From Neoarius graeffei (taxonomy: Eukaryota > Chordata > Actinopteri > Siluriformes > Ariidae), in NCBI RefSeq assembly GCF_027579695.1, contig NC_083572.1, positions 13,538,915-13,602,914 on the forward strand: a stretch of DNA of 64,000 bases, in the 5' to 3' direction. Shown here one piece after another: positions 32,638-45,360 of this stretch (its first letter is position 1; each line of letters starts with the position of its first letter). The notes below the pieces were generated by a model. That model saw only the letters and a list, made by a program, of their open reading frames with translations, had not been told where the DNA came from and made no database searches. The position numbers were made by a program, and so were the translations under genes.

Positions 32638-33884
32638 GGGGAGAGTGGGGAGGAGTGAGCCGCTTTTTTTATTTTTGGACCCCTAGCCAAAATAAAAGGG
32701 CTGAAGTTAAAATGATCCTATGCAAATGAAAGGTATTCAGAGTAGTTGCAACATGAACCAAGTTGTACAACTAATCGTGCAACCATCAGTTCTACAGATG
32801 GGAGAAAAAGCCTGTTAATTTTATGGCTCACTCCTCCCGATCTAAGGGAGGTGTGAATCACCCCATGGGGAGGACTGGACCACTGGCTTGAAATCATGAA
32901 CAAATGACATTTGTCATGAAATACAAACTTTTATTTGAACTGTAACAAATGAAACGTATTAAAAAAAACAAATAAGACTGTAAAACTTGTAAAACAGTAA
33001 AGATATCAAAAAAATCTAAAATCTTAACAAAAAAAGTCCAGCTATTATAAGTTTTTTTTTTGTAGGAACACGTGTTTGCACAGCAGCATTACAGTCTATA
33101 AAACATAATTAAACCTGAGGCCTGTCTTTAGCCGAAACACCAAAATAATCTGAAATGAGATACTAGTAATGGGCACGCTTAGCCAAATAACCAACTAACC
33201 TGAAATTGGAACTCAAGGCTTCTTAAAGCCTACAACAGAAGTATAGGTACCTCGTATGCCATCCCAGCATACAAAAATGAACGTGTTAAAAGACCACATC
33301 AAACATGAACTGGTCTAAAGTACGTTTGATGCCAACGACTGGTTGGTAGGATTATTGGTAATCTGTGGATTATAGCCCCATACCTTAATTACATGTAAAA
33401 GTATTAGTACGGTAATGTATCACCATGACACAAGATTAGTTAAGGGAGGAGTGGGCCACTGAAGGGAGGAGTGAGCCTAGGCTCACTCCTCCCATGCACT
33501 GTGTGGCTCACTCCTCCCAAAATGACCCGCCATTGCTTCTGATGTCGACCTACATTTGAACGGAAGGATGTGGCCCAGGTTATGTCATCACACAATACCA
33601 TAGTACATGCCTAATAAACAACAACAATGTGATTGTTATCTTGGTTTATTAGACAATAGGATGAAAAAATATGTTAAGTGAAATATTTACTTACTACTTT
33701 GAATTTTAGACTTTTGTTTACCTATTGTGAGCAGGGTGCCAGGATTCCATCCACTGTGGGTTGAAGTCAGGGGAATTCCCTGGTGACTTCATATGACAAG
33801 TTAACTGGGATAAACCCTGGCTAAATTTCGAAAAATTTTAAGTGGTTCACTTCTCCCCATGGCTCACTCCTCCCCACTCTCCCC
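32638..33884. mobile_element. TA-flanked element, perfect 24-bp TIRs, internal TIR-word copies
   Basis: The left TIR 32638-32661 (starts GGGGAGAGTGGGGAGG) and right TIR 33861-33884 are perfect inverted copies, flanked by TA (32636-32637, 33885-33886). The 14-bp word GGGAGGAGTGAGCC, part of each TIR, recurs inside: forward at 33444 (one change) and 33464; reverse at 32825, 33480 and 33505. The copies at 33464-33493 form a 30-bp palindrome. No transposase. Confidence 0.88.
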
Positions 33885-33991
33885 TACAGGAGAGCGCCAC
33901 AATTTGGCAGAACTCAGAAATTCCATATTTGGGCCCCATGGGAGTCCCTGGTGGGCCCTTGGGTGGTGGATTTTTGTTTGTCTTGGGTTAA

Positions 33992-36507
33992 TGTGATAAC
34001 TTAATCACAAAGGACGAGGTCACTCACAGGCATCCCGTTCTTGGCTTTTTATTACACACGAACTCAACTTACAAGTCACTGGTTATTCTTTCACTACCTC
34101 TCTATTGAGTAACTCATTAGTTCTAAAGGTCCACCATAACACCTGGTGGTGTGGGGTGGTAGTGCATGGAATACATTTCAGTCAGGATACCACATCCCTC
34201 CCCCCTTAAGAGTAAACTATTCAGGTGAGCTTAAACATCACTCTCACCTTCAACATCAACCTTCATTTTGCACTATAACAGTGAATTGCAAATACACCAT
34301 CTTGTAACAATCACCTAGACTATCTAACAGAATTCAACAATTAATACCTGACAGACAGTATAACAATGTCAACATCACATTTTCTTTTTAAACATTGAAA
34401 AAAGAACTAACTAGGAAGGTGGGTGGACTACCATCCTTCCAGTGAATCCCAGAGCGCATTCTTGCTCTTACTTGAGGGAACTCACTACTGTCTTACAAAG
34501 TCTTTTAGGTAAGCAGGAGTCTGTCTTGTGCGCTCAGAGCGACGCAGTACCAGTGATGATTCTGCTCTTGCATCTGACAGATCGTCAGCTGGAGGGTGAA
34601 CCTGGGCTGTCACAGCAGGCTCAGTCGCTTCCCTTTCCACTGAAGTTGGGACGGCAGAGTCTGTAAGCAAGACCTCCACTGCTTGCTCTGGAAACTGAAG
34701 ACAGGCTCCACCATCACCTCTGGTCTGGACATGTTGTTCAACGTTGCATGGCGCTTTCGGATTTGGTCGACATGACGTCTCATCACGCGTCCGTCTCCTG
34801 TCTGTACTGTATAGGATACAGGTCCTGTGTTCTCATCTATGACCGCTGGTATCCATTTGGGTCCATGGCTGTAATTGTGAATGTACACGTCATCACCAGA
34901 AGTAAAACGCCTCCACTTACTGTGTGTGTCATGTTCTTTTTGTTTGAGTTGTTTCTTGTGAATCTTTTACTTCACATCAGGCAGTAGAAGATCCAATGTT
35001 GAACGCAATCTTCTGGACATAAGCATTTCTGCTGATGACAAGCCAGTAGTCCTCTGTGGTGTGATTCTGTAGTTGAACAGAAATCTTGCTATTTTTGTTT
35101 CCAAAGTGTCTCCTTTTATTTTCTTTATTCCTTGTTTGAATGTCTGAACGGCTCTTTCTGCCAGGCCATTGGATGCCGGGTGGAAAGGCGCAGATGTCAT
35201 GTGCTGTACGCCATTCTGTTTCAGGAATGTCTCAAATTCTTGTAAAACAAGTTCCATTGTCAGATATTATTGTCTGGGGCAGACCGCGTGCGCTAAAACA
35301 CTGACTGAGCTTTTCAATAGTAACTTGACTAGTTGCACTGTTTGTTGGATACGCGTCAATCCATTTGGAATGTGCATCTACAATGATGAGAAGCATCTTG
35401 CGTAAGAAAGGACCTGCATAATCATTATGCAGTCTGCTCCAGGGTGTCTCAGGCCACTCCCATGGATGAAGCGGTGCCCCAGCTGGACACTTCCTGTTTT
35501 CTTGACAAGTGTGGCAAGACTGAACTTCCCTTTCGATCTCAGAGTCCATCCCTGGCCACCACACAAGAGCATGCTAGGCCCTTCATTCTGGATATCCCTG
35601 GGTGCGTGTGGTGCAGTTGCTTCAAAATGACATTCCTTCCCTTCTTTGGAACAACCACTCTTGCCCCCCAGAAGACACATCCATCTTTCACACTAAGCTC
35701 CAGCTTTCTCTGGCTGTAGGGTTTGAATGCTGTCTCCACCTCCTTTGGCCATCCTTTCAGACACCAGAATAGCACCTGCAAGAGTGTCCCATCTGTGGTT
35801 GTCCACTGCTTCACTTGAGCTGTTGTGATTGGTGGGTCTTCCATTACGTCAAGCATGAGGACTTGATCTGTGTCATCCTCTTCATCCATTTGTGGCAGAG
35901 GCAACCTGCTCAGCGCATCAGCGTTTGCGTGTTCCTTGCCTGGTTTGTATATGATTTTGTACTCATATGCTCTTAGCAAATGTTGCCCACCTTTGCACTC
36001 TCGGTGACCCCATCTGTGGAACAGGCTTCTTTTCATGGAAAAGTGATATTAGCGGTTTGTGGTCAGTGCTAATTGTAAACATTCGTCCATATATGTACTT
36101 ATGGAACCGCTTTATCCCAAACATGATGGCCAACCCCTCCTTGTCGAGTTGCAAATAGCGGTTCTCGGCTGGTGTCAGCATGCGTGACATGAAGCCTAAT
36201 GGCTTCTCGCTGCCATCTTTCATGACATGAGACAACACGGCGCCCACTCCATATGGTGAGGTGTCAGATGCCAGTACCAAGTCTTTGTCCACTGTATAGT
36301 GACTCAGGACTTTGGCTGATTTCAGCATCTGTTTGGAAATTCTAAAAGCATCTTCTTACTCTTTGTTCCAAGTCCACTGAGCATCTTTTCTCAGCAACTG
36401 ATGGAGTGGTGCTAAGAGTGTGGCCAGATTAGGGAGAAGCTTGTTATAGTAATTCAGCAGACCAAGGTAGGCTTTTAATTCACACAGCCAACCACAGTGA
36501 CCGAATT
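33992..36507 (-). mobile_element. Ty3/gypsy LTR retrotransposon fossil, 5'-truncated
   Basis: Broken, minus-strand element. The 3' LTR is at about 33992-34194 (TGTGGTAT start on the minus strand, preceded by a polypurine tract). Going upstream are the integrase region (about 34500-35560), then RNase H (about 35970-36330), ending abruptly where an L2 LINE tail begins at 36508. Resembles the K02A2.6-like/Mag group. Gag, protease and most of reverse transcriptase are missing here. Several breaks. Confidence 0.85.
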
Positions 36508-37440
36508 AAGTCAAGTCAAGTTTATTTATATAGCGCTTTTAACAACAAACATTGTCGCAAAGCAGCTTTACAGAATTTGAACGACTTAAAACATGAGCTA
36601 ATTTTATCCCTAATCTATCCCCAGTGAGCAAGCCTGCGGCGACGGTGGCAAGGAAAAACCTCCCTCAGATGACATGAGGAAGAAACCTCGAGAGGAACCA
36701 GACTCAAAAGGGAACCCATCCTCATTTGGGCAACAACAGACAGCATGACTATAACATTAACAGTTTTAACATGAAGACAGTTTTGTTGATGTAACTCTTC
36801 ATTGATGGAAACTTGAGTGCAAAACTGTTCATGACAACTGCAGTCCTAAAGTTAGCAAGTCAACTGTAGTCCTCAGCCATAAAAGCATTACTGTAAGAGT
36901 CCAGAGCATTCTCCAGGTGTAACTTTCAACTGTCTCCATGGGGCCATCCTCCACAGGAGTGATGCGATAAGACTCCAACCAGACACAGGGCACCAGGATG
37001 GATCAAGCAGGTCCGAGGGGCAGAAGAGGTCAGCATCGCGATCCCAGGACCGACATGTAACTAAGAGGGACAAAAAACAGGTTGTTAGGTATGCCCTAAA
37101 AATGACAAGTATTAAGTCTGTGTGGTAGGCTTGCAGAGACGAGAGTCTTGACATCAGGCATAATACACAACAATGGCATGTTAATTTGGTTAAAAAATAT
37201 CATGACCTGCTCTGGCTGGATGCTTGATTGGGTGATGGGAGCACACTCCTCAGCAATGATGGGATGCAGATGGGACCCTTAGGGCTGGCCAAGACAATTC
37301 AGTTACATTTCACCGGGTCTGGGACATGTGACAGAATGTCTGACGGCCGATTCCCTGCAGGCTACAATAGCCAGTCGAGGTCTCCACCCTCTCCACCAAA
37401 AGATTTCCTGTTGACTCCAGGTAACTCAGAGGGACAGATT

Positions 37441-37460
37441 TGGGGGGGGGGGGGGGGGGG
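37441..37460. repeat. Poly-G run
   Basis: An uninterrupted G tract of about 20 bases within the L2 3' UTR. Confidence 0.9.
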
Positions 37461-38013
37461 AGAGAAAACAGGTTGTTAGGTATGCCCAATGTCACCTGAA
37501 TAAGTAGGAACAGTATACATATTGCACTGAGTACAAGCAGGGACTCCGGCAACTAACTATGACAGCACAACTAAAAGGGGAGAGCCAGAAGGTAACACAG
37601 GCATGAGGGAGCCCTGGGACATAAAGCAGCCAGCCACTACACCGTCAACAAACTCGAGTGAGCAAGCGAGTGGGGACTGACAGCATCCATACATCCCAGT
37701 TTACCAAAACACTATGTCTGAGGACCCTTCAGATCTACACCTTTACCTCAAACACCATTAACAAAAGGCTTGACTAAACAGATATGTTTTCAGCCTAGAC
37801 TTAAAACACTGAGACTGTGTCTGATTCCCGAACATTACTTGGAAGGCTGTTCCATAACTGTGGGGCTTTGTAAGTAAAGGCTCTGCCCCCGATGCAGCCT
37901 TCACTATACGAGGTACCAGCAGATAGCCTGCACCTTTTGATCCAAGTAGGCGTGGCGGGTCATAGAGGACCAGAAGTTCACTCAGGTACTGTGGTGTGAG
38001 ACCATTCAGTGCT

Positions 38014-40621
38014 TTAAAAGGTCAATAGTAGTATTTTATAATCAATACGAAATTTGATTGGGAGCCAATGCAGTGTGGATAAGACCGGCGTGATGTGGTC
38101 ATATTTTCTAGTTCTAGTAAGGACTCTTGCTGCTGCATTTTGAACTAACTGGAGCTTGTTTATGCACTTATTGGAACATCCAGACAGTAAGGCATTACAA
38201 TAATCCAACCTGGAGGTAATGAAAGCATGAACTAGTTTTTCCACGTCATGTAGTGACATTAAATTTCTTATCTTTGCAATATTTCTGAGATGAAAGAAAG
38301 CTATCCGGGTAATGTTATCAATGTGAGTTTTGAATGAAAGTCTGGGGTCAATAATCACCCCGAGGTCTTTTACTACTGCACGTGAAGAAACAAAGGCCAT
38401 CCAGAGTCACTGTGTAATCAGAAAACTTATTTCTAGCTGCATGTGGTCCTAGTACAAGTACTTCAGTCTTGTCAGAGTTAAGCAGAAGGAAATTAATAAG
38501 CATCCAGTGTCTAATGTCCTTAACGCATTCCTCAATTCTATAAAGCTGGTGTCTCATCAGGTTTTGCAGAAACATACAACTGTGTGTCATCAGCATAACA
38601 GTGGAAACTAATACAACGTTTACAAATAATATCACCCAGAGGTAACATGTATAGAGAAAAAAAAAAAGCAGTGGACCCAAGACAGAACCTTGTGGAACAC
38701 CAAACTTTACCTCGGTACGTCTAGAAATATCACCATTTATATCAACATACTGATAACGATCAGTTAAATAAGAGCTGAGCCAGGAAAGGGCCATTCCCTT
38801 AACTCCCACAACATTTTCTAGTCTATCCAGAAGAATGGAATGATCAGTGGTATCAAATGCTACACTAAGGTCAAGCAACACAAGCAGCGAGACACAGCCC
38901 TGATCAGACGCCAACAGTAGGTCGTTTACTACTTTAACCAAAGCTGTTTCTGTGCTGTGATTAGGTCTAAATCCTGACTGATACATTTCATGGATGTTAT
39001 TCCTATGTAAATATGAGCATAACTGCTGTACCACAGCTTTTTCAAGGATCTTGGAGATAAAGGGGAGGTTTGATATTGGCCTATAATTGGACAGCTGACA
39101 GGGATAAAGGTCAGGTTTTTTAATCAGGGGTTTGATAACTGCTAGTTTCAAGGATTTGGGTACATAGCCAATCGTGATTGAAGAATTTATTATTTTTAGA
39201 AGCGGTTCAATTACTTCAGGTATTATCTGTTTGAATAGACGTGTAGGTAAGGGATCAAGTACACAAGTTGAGGCTTTTGATGCCAAGATTAATGAAAGTA
39301 ATTCAGTTTCTTTAAGGGGGAGTAAAACATTCTAACTGATGATCTGATAGAGTTTTATGATTAACTACAAGGTCACTTTCATTGTCTGACCTTAAATTAG
39401 TAGTTTGAATTTTTTGTCGGATATTCTCAATTTTGTCATTAAAAAAATTCATGTAATCGTTACTATTATATACTGCAGGTGTGCATGTGTCTATAGTGGA
39501 CTTATTCCTGGTTAATTTTGCTACAGTATTAAATAGGAATCTAGGATTATTTTTGTTATCTTCTATTAGGGAGGAGAGATATGTTGATATAGCAGCACTA
39601 AGAGCTTTTCTATACTTCAGGAAGCTCTCCTTCCACGCTAATTTGAACACTACCAATTTTGTTTGACGCCATTTACGTTCCAATTTTCGAGTGGTCTGTT
39701 TTAATGTGCGAGTGTCATCATTATACCAGGGTGCTAATTTTTTGTCTCTGACCATTTTCCTTTTTAGAGGAGCTACATTATCTAAGGTATGGCGGAATGT
39801 TGACTCTAAGCATTCAGTTGCCTGATCAAATTCTGCAGGGGCTGACAGTGACCCAATCAAAGTTGATAACTCTGGGAGATCATTTATAAAGCTCTGTGCA
39901 GTAGTTGATGTGAATGTACATTTAATACAGTAGCGTGGTGAGGTGCATATATTATTACTCAGACATAGTTTGAATGAGATGAGATAATGATCTGAGATAA
40001 CTTCAGACTGTGGAAGTATGACTATATTGTCTACATTTAACCTGAATGTTAGTATTAGATCAAGGGTGTGACCACCATTATGGGTCGGTCCTATGACGTT
40101 CTGATTAATCCCTACTGAATCTAAAATGGACACAAATGCTGTTTTTAAAGGGTCTTCTGGGTTATCTTAGTGAATATTAAAATCTTCGACAACTAAAGCT
40201 TTGTCTAAGGAACTAACCAGATCGGAGATAAAATCTGCAAATTCAGAAAGAAACTCAGAATATGGCCCCGGGGGCCTGTAAATAATAAGCAATGGAATTA
40301 ACTGGGTAGACTTATTTTTCAAGGCTACATACATTATACGAGTATGAAGAACTTCAAATGTATTACATTTATAACCAGGTTTGTGTGTTACACCTAGATA
40401 ATCATTATAAATAACCGCAACGCCTCCTCCTCTGCCAGTTTGACGAGGCTGGTGTACTGTATATAACTGTATCCAGGAGGACTCGCTTCATTTAATGCTA
40501 TATATTCATTTGGCTTAATCCATGTTTCAGTTAAACAAAGTACATTAAACTCCTGATCAGTAATGAGTTCATTAACCATTAGCGCTTTAGATGTAAGAGA
40601 TCTAATATTTAATAGCTCCAC
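38014..40621 (-). pseudogene. L2 LINE ORF2: endonuclease and reverse transcriptase, broken
   Basis: ORF2 makes and integrates LINE cDNA. From 40621 downward: apurinic-type endonuclease start (MELLNIRSLTSKALMVNEL, LCLTETWIKPNEY), endonuclease end with GGHTLDLIL and SDHYLISF (around 40090-39990), then a linker, then reverse transcriptase with [48 protein letters not shown] and [13 protein letters not shown]. The YADD motif is present near 38608-38600 but in a different frame, next to an A-run near 38655, and a further shift lies near 38400-38350. The C-terminal part (RNIAKIRNLMSLHDVEKLVHAF; NAAARVLTRTRK) ends at 38014. At least four frame losses. Confidence 0.9.
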
Positions 40622-40841
40622 CTTTAGATCAAAAGGTGCTAGCAGCAGCTGTACAGTCAGTATGATCCAATTTTATATTGATTAGATTACTGGAGCAAAC
40701 TCTCTGAAAAGTTCTACCTTTTTGTTTAGCCTGGGGAACAGACACAGTCTCAATGTAGTGGACCCTGAGTGACGACTCTGTGCAGCTAGCAGACAGTCGG
40801 TTTAGCCTGTTCGTCTGCTCCCTGGCCTTGGCTCTGGATTG

Positions 40842-41075
40842 TCAGGAATTAACTAGGCTTGTCCTGAGACTATGACCAATGTTGCAGGAAATGAGAGCAG
40901 CACCTTCCCGAGTGGGATGGATACCATCCCACCCTAACAGGCCAGCAGTGCCCTCAAAATTAGCCCAATTATCTATAAAGCCCACACTGTTTTCAGAGCA
41001 CCACCTGTACAACCAGCAGTTCAGCGACCATAACCTGCTGTAAGCTACATCGCCACGCCACAAAACCCTTAGATG
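40842..41075 (-). pseudogene. L2 LINE ORF1 SGNH-esterase-like C-terminal part
   Basis: Reads WSLNCWLYRWCSENSVGFIDNW, then LLGWDGIHPTREGAALISC. The Asp-Gly-Ile-His element is the C-terminal catalytic block of SGNH hydrolases found in ORF1 of CR1/L2-type LINEs. The upstream part of the same ORF lies at 43794-43932 (FSKMVIHAGANDIRLCQSEV), separated by the piggyBac-type insertion. Confidence 0.8.
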
Positions 41076-41579
41076 CATAAGTGGGGTCCAAACGGACCCC
41101 AGTGGTAGTTTTGTTGCAAAATCTTTGTCATTTTACATTTATATTGTCTAACCTTCCATGTATTCCTCAAATAGGGTGTTTTTGATATGGTCTCATTTGG
41201 ATTTGTATGTATAGTTTTTTTTCTTTTAAGTTATTTTATATTTTGTATCAATACCCAACTTTTCCATAAGTGGGGTCAAAACGGACCCCAAGCATTTTAT
41301 ATGGAGTTTCGGTTGATATCCCGAGGAACTTTTTATTTTTGTCACCTCTGGTTGTCAGGAATACATTTGTTGCCGATCAACACATCTACTGCTTACATTC
41401 TCACCACCCTGAAGAGCATTTTTACTCAGCAACACACATGTAAGTATTATCATCAGTTTTATTCGCCATACAATAGTCCTAAAATGTTAACTTATTTTCA
41501 ACATCAATGAATCTTGTGTGATTGTGTTGTTACTGCATACTTATGTTGTTCTATACTTATTTTTATTACACTAGCTTAC

Positions 41580-43013
41580 TGTGCTAACAGTAAAGTACGG
41601 CTTCCAAACTGCAACCTCAATGATGAGAAAACCTTGAAGAAAAAGGGAAGAGGGACATTTGATGTCAGAGTGGAGAAGAACCACAACATTTGTGCTGTGA
41701 CATGGTACGACACCTGTCAGGTGACACTTGTGTCATCCTTTACTGGCCCAGAACCAGTGGAAAAGGTTAAACGTTGGGACAAAACTGCCAAAACATTTGT
41801 GGAAGTTCAGAGGCCTAACATCGTGGCGACCTACAACAAAAACATGGGGGGAGTGGATTTGCTGGACTCATTTGCGGCCAAGTACAAGTTTCCTCTCAAG
41901 TCCCATCGTTGGTACATCAACATCTTCTGGCACATAATTATTCTAGCTGTGATCAACGCTTGGCTCCTGTACAAACGGGACTGCAAGGCCTGGGCTATTC
42001 CAAAGAAAGAGATCCTGATCAGGAGACGGTTTCAGGCCCAGTTGGCATCCTCCCTTATCCTGACTGGCACATCTGTCCCAGTGCCAAAGCGAGGGCGGCC
42101 ATCCTCAAGCCCTATGAGTTCTCCAGCTGCTAGGCCCTCTAATGGCCCTTTTCCACTACCGTTTTTCAGCTCACTTCAGCTCGCTTCAGCTCACTTCAGC
42201 CCGACACGGCTCGCGTTTCGACTACCAAAAACCAGCACGACTCAGCTCGCTTCAGCCCTACTTAGCCCCTAAAACTCGCACCGTTTTGGAGTGGGGCTGA
42301 AGCGAGCTGAGTGAGGCTAGGGGCGTGAGCAGACACTCCCCTGTGCACTGATTGGTGAGGAGGAGTGTCCTCACATGCCCACACACGCCCCGCGAGCACG
42401 CTGGGATCTGTAAACACCATAAACCCGGAAGAAGGAGAATTACGAATTACGAGAATTTCTGAAGCCTTATGCGCCTTGCCTCATCTATACGCTCTTGCCA
42501 GTATCTGTTGGCGTTGTCGGTGACAACAAGCCACAGCACCAAGACCAGCAACACTAACGACTCCATGTCCTCCATGTTTATTGTTTACTATTCGGGTTGT
42601 GAGACTACCGCTTAAAAGATCACTGATGTCACTGTTTGCGCTGCTTAACGACATCACGTGACGTCCACTCACTTTCGCTAACTCCACCCAATGTGTCCAC
42701 CCACTTCCAGCCAGCACAGTTCAGTGCGGTTGTAGTCGAAATGCAACTCCAACAGCCCCGCTCAGCTCGACTCAGCACGGCACGGCTCAGCCCGACTCAG
42801 CCGCATTTGTAGTGGAAAAGCGGCATAAGAGGAGAAATGCACACCCACCAAGTGATGTCTGCAAAGACATGACTGGGCATTTCCCCCATCAAAGCTGACG
42901 GGGGAAGGTGCAGACAGTGTGCTAAAGGCTACACTAACACTGTTTGTATGAAGTGTGATGTCCGCCTTTGTTTTTCAGAACAAAGAAACTGCTTTTTGGA
43001 CTACCATAGGTAA
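41580..43013 (+). pseudogene. piggyBac transposase C-terminal part, split by a MITE
   Basis: The first block at 41580-42140 includes VTWYDTCQVTLVSS, then RPNIVATYNKNMGGVDLLDS (the conserved Asp of the DDD triad region) and HRWYINIFWHIIILAVINAWLLYK. After the MITE at 42143-42825 the reading resumes and ends in a cysteine-rich finger (GGRCRQCAKGYTNTVCMKCDVRLCFSE, about 42901-42985), typical of piggyBac C-termini; a frame change occurs near 42890. The N-terminal two thirds are absent. Resembles PGBD4-type proteins. Confidence 0.85.
42143..42825. mobile_element. Harbinger-type MITE, copy 1 (in piggyBac)
   Basis: Termini TGGCCCTTTTCCACTAC and GTAGTGGAAAAGCGGCA, 3-bp duplication TAA at 42140-42142 and 42826-42828. 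Subterminal CAGCTC(A/G)CTTCAGC-type words are repeated at both ends. Non-coding. Confidence 0.85.
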
Positions 43014-43932
43014 AGGGAGATGTAAAAATGCATCTTAAGTTTGGTTTCAGATTTGTACATACAGCATTCATCCAGTGTTTTTAAAGAGTGGAAATTACTT
43101 TTTTTGAATAAATTACTGGTCATAAAACAATATAACATGTCTGACTATTATTGTTGTTGTTTGTTGTGAAGATACAATCACTTCTGTGACCCTTTATCAG
43201 CAGGAAGGTGAAGACAAACACACCCAGATCATTTACAGTGTGTGAATGATGCCAGTGAAATTCTGCTACCTACCCTTGAGAGCCAACGTTGTAATTTTAC
43301 AACATTTCCCCAAAAAGTTGCTAAAATGTCAAAATTAAAAAAGAAACACAATTTTTGCATCAGAGCCTACCTAGAACAACATATATTAGGTTGAAAAAAT
43401 TTTTTTACACTTTTTTTCTATATTTGGGTGTTAAGGGGATAAGTAAGCATGTAAATAAAGTGCATGAGAACATCATACAACATCATACTGTTGTCATTGT
43501 GTCATTACTGTTTCTCTCATCATTCTCTCCACTGGAGAATATGTTATCCTCTGAGATACCGCTATACGGATGAGCGCACACACACAAATTCAACTGTACA
43601 TGTACAGACAAACAAAAATAAACAAACAACAAACAAATTCACACAAAACAAACACAAACAAACATACAAAGTGGTGAATGAACATGTCAAATATCAAAAT
43701 ATGGCATTAACAATCAACTCTGAACAACATAAAATCAGTTTCCACTCAAAAATGCCCTAATTCCAATTGGGGTCATTTTTGACCCCACTCATGGAAGAGT
43801 GTAGGTCTGGTCGTCCATGCTTAAACACCTCTACAATGTTACTCTTCATAACCTCAGACTGACAAAGGCGTATATCATTAGCTCCTGCATGGATAACCAT
43901 CTTTGAGAACCTGTGCTTGCCTAGGACCCTAA

Positions 43933-45189
43933 TGGCCCTTTTCCACTACCCTTTTTCAGCTCACTTCAGCTCGCTTCAGCCCGACACGGCTCGCGTTTCG
44001 ACTACCAAAAACCAGCACGACTCGGCTCGCTTCAGCCCTGCTTAGCCCCTAAAACTCGCACGGTTTTGGAGTGGGGCTGAAGCGAGCCAAACCGTGCCGA
44101 GTGAGGCTGGGGGCGTGAGCAGACACTCCCCTGTGCACTGATTGGTGAGGAGGAGTGTCCTCACATGCCCACACACGCCCCGCGAGCGCGCTGGGATCTG
44201 TAAACACCGCAAACCCGGAAGAAGAATAATTACGAATTGCGAGAATTTCTGAAGCCTTATGCGCCTCGCCTCATCTATACGCTCTTGCCAGTATCTGTTG
44301 GCGTTGTCGGTGACAACAAGCCACAGCACCAAGACCAGCAACACTAACGACACCATGTCCTCCATGTTTATTGTTTACTATTCGGGTCGTGAGACTACTG
44401 CTTAAAAGATCACTGAATCAGTGACATACAGAGCATCGTGGACGAGTTCGCGGAGCGCAAGGCTCGTCGTATGCCCTTCAAATAATGCGCGCAGTAGGCT
44501 ATTGATGTTTTATTATGAGCCATGTACAGTATGTCGCCTAATGTTTTTTTGTTTCTGAGTTACATGTTCGTTTGAAGGACTTAATGTACAAAATAACATA
44601 GTTGCACCCGGTAGTGTTGAAATTGGTAAACACAGTGCATTCAGTGAGGTTTGCACCGCCCTCCTTTTATTTCTGACTCTTCCTGTCACCGTTGCAACCT
44701 CTGAGCGCTCATTTGTATGCCCTTCAAATAATGTGCGCAGTATAGGCTATTGATGTTTTATTATGAGCCATGTACAGTATCCTAATGTTTTTTGTTTCTG
44801 AGTTACATGTTCGTTTGAAGGACTTGATGTACTAAATAACATAGTTGCACCCGGTAGTGTTGAAATTGGTAAACACCGCAGTTGCGGACATTTTGTAGCC
44901 TAAAATGATGTTATGATAAGCTTTAATAAAGGGCCCGGTCATTTGCCCCGCCCCCGGCCCGGCTCTGACTTGTTCCGCCACTGTCACTGATGTCACTGTT
45001 TGCGCTGCTTAACGACATCACGTGACGTCCACCCACTTTCGCTAACTCCACCCAATGTGTCCACCCACTTCCAGCCAGCACGGTTCAGCGCGGTTGTAGT
45101 CGAAATGCAACTCCAACAGCCCCGCTCAGCTCGACTCAGCTTGACTCAGCACGGCACGGCTCAGCCGCGTTTGTAGTGGAAAAGCGGCA
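43933..45189. mobile_element. Harbinger-type MITE, copy 2 (in L2), with hAT insertion
   Basis: Same termini as copy 1. Flanks are TAA (43930-43932) and TTA (45190-45192, one change). Removing it restores the L2 ORF1 reading. A hAT fragment occupies 44417-44983. Confidence 0.85.
44417..44983 (+). mobile_element. hAT fragment nested in MITE copy 2
   Basis: Flanked by (A)TCACTGA on both sides (44409-44416, 44984-44990), right end CCGCCACTG. Contains a hAT dimerisation motif (LLFLTLPVTVATSERSF, about 44670-44714) followed by a 3' region. A block of about 165 bp is duplicated: 44466-44636 resembles 44713-44873. Confidence 0.75.
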
Positions 45190-45360
45190 TTAGATTACCT
45201 GCCCCATAAAGTATCTTTACAGTCATACATTGATGGGGTAAGTGGTTCAGATAATATTTCTCAGTTGTGGCAAAGACATTATAATAATTTGTTTGTGTCA
45301 AAAGCACTGGATTTACAGTAAGCAATATAGAAAAGAACAAGGATGCGGTTGCCACCCTGC

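Larger units (their letters stand above)
41076..43793 (+). mobile_element. piggyBac-like transposon, internally deleted
   Basis: The left end CATAAGTGGGGTCCAAACGG and right end GACCCCACTCATG are inverted; each contains a GGGGTC...GACCCC hairpin. The left terminal word is repeated internally at 41265-41290. The interior holds the C-terminal third of a piggyBac transposase. A TTAA duplication is not visible at the L2 junctions. Inserted into L2 ORF1. Confidence 0.75.
36508..45360 (-). mobile_element. L2 LINE, long copy with nested insertions
   Basis: Minus-strand L2. The 3' end at 36508 reads CTTGACTTGACTT; the 3' UTR spans 36508-38010; ORF2 is 38014-40621; the ORF1 esterase part is 40842-41075, 43794-43932 and 45190-about 45330. 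ORF1 is split by a piggyBac-type element (41076-43793) and a Harbinger-type MITE (43933-45189). Removing the MITE restores a continuous ORF1 reading (GAGNL then RVLGKHRFSK). The LINE sits against a gypsy fossil at its 3' side. Confidence 0.9.
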
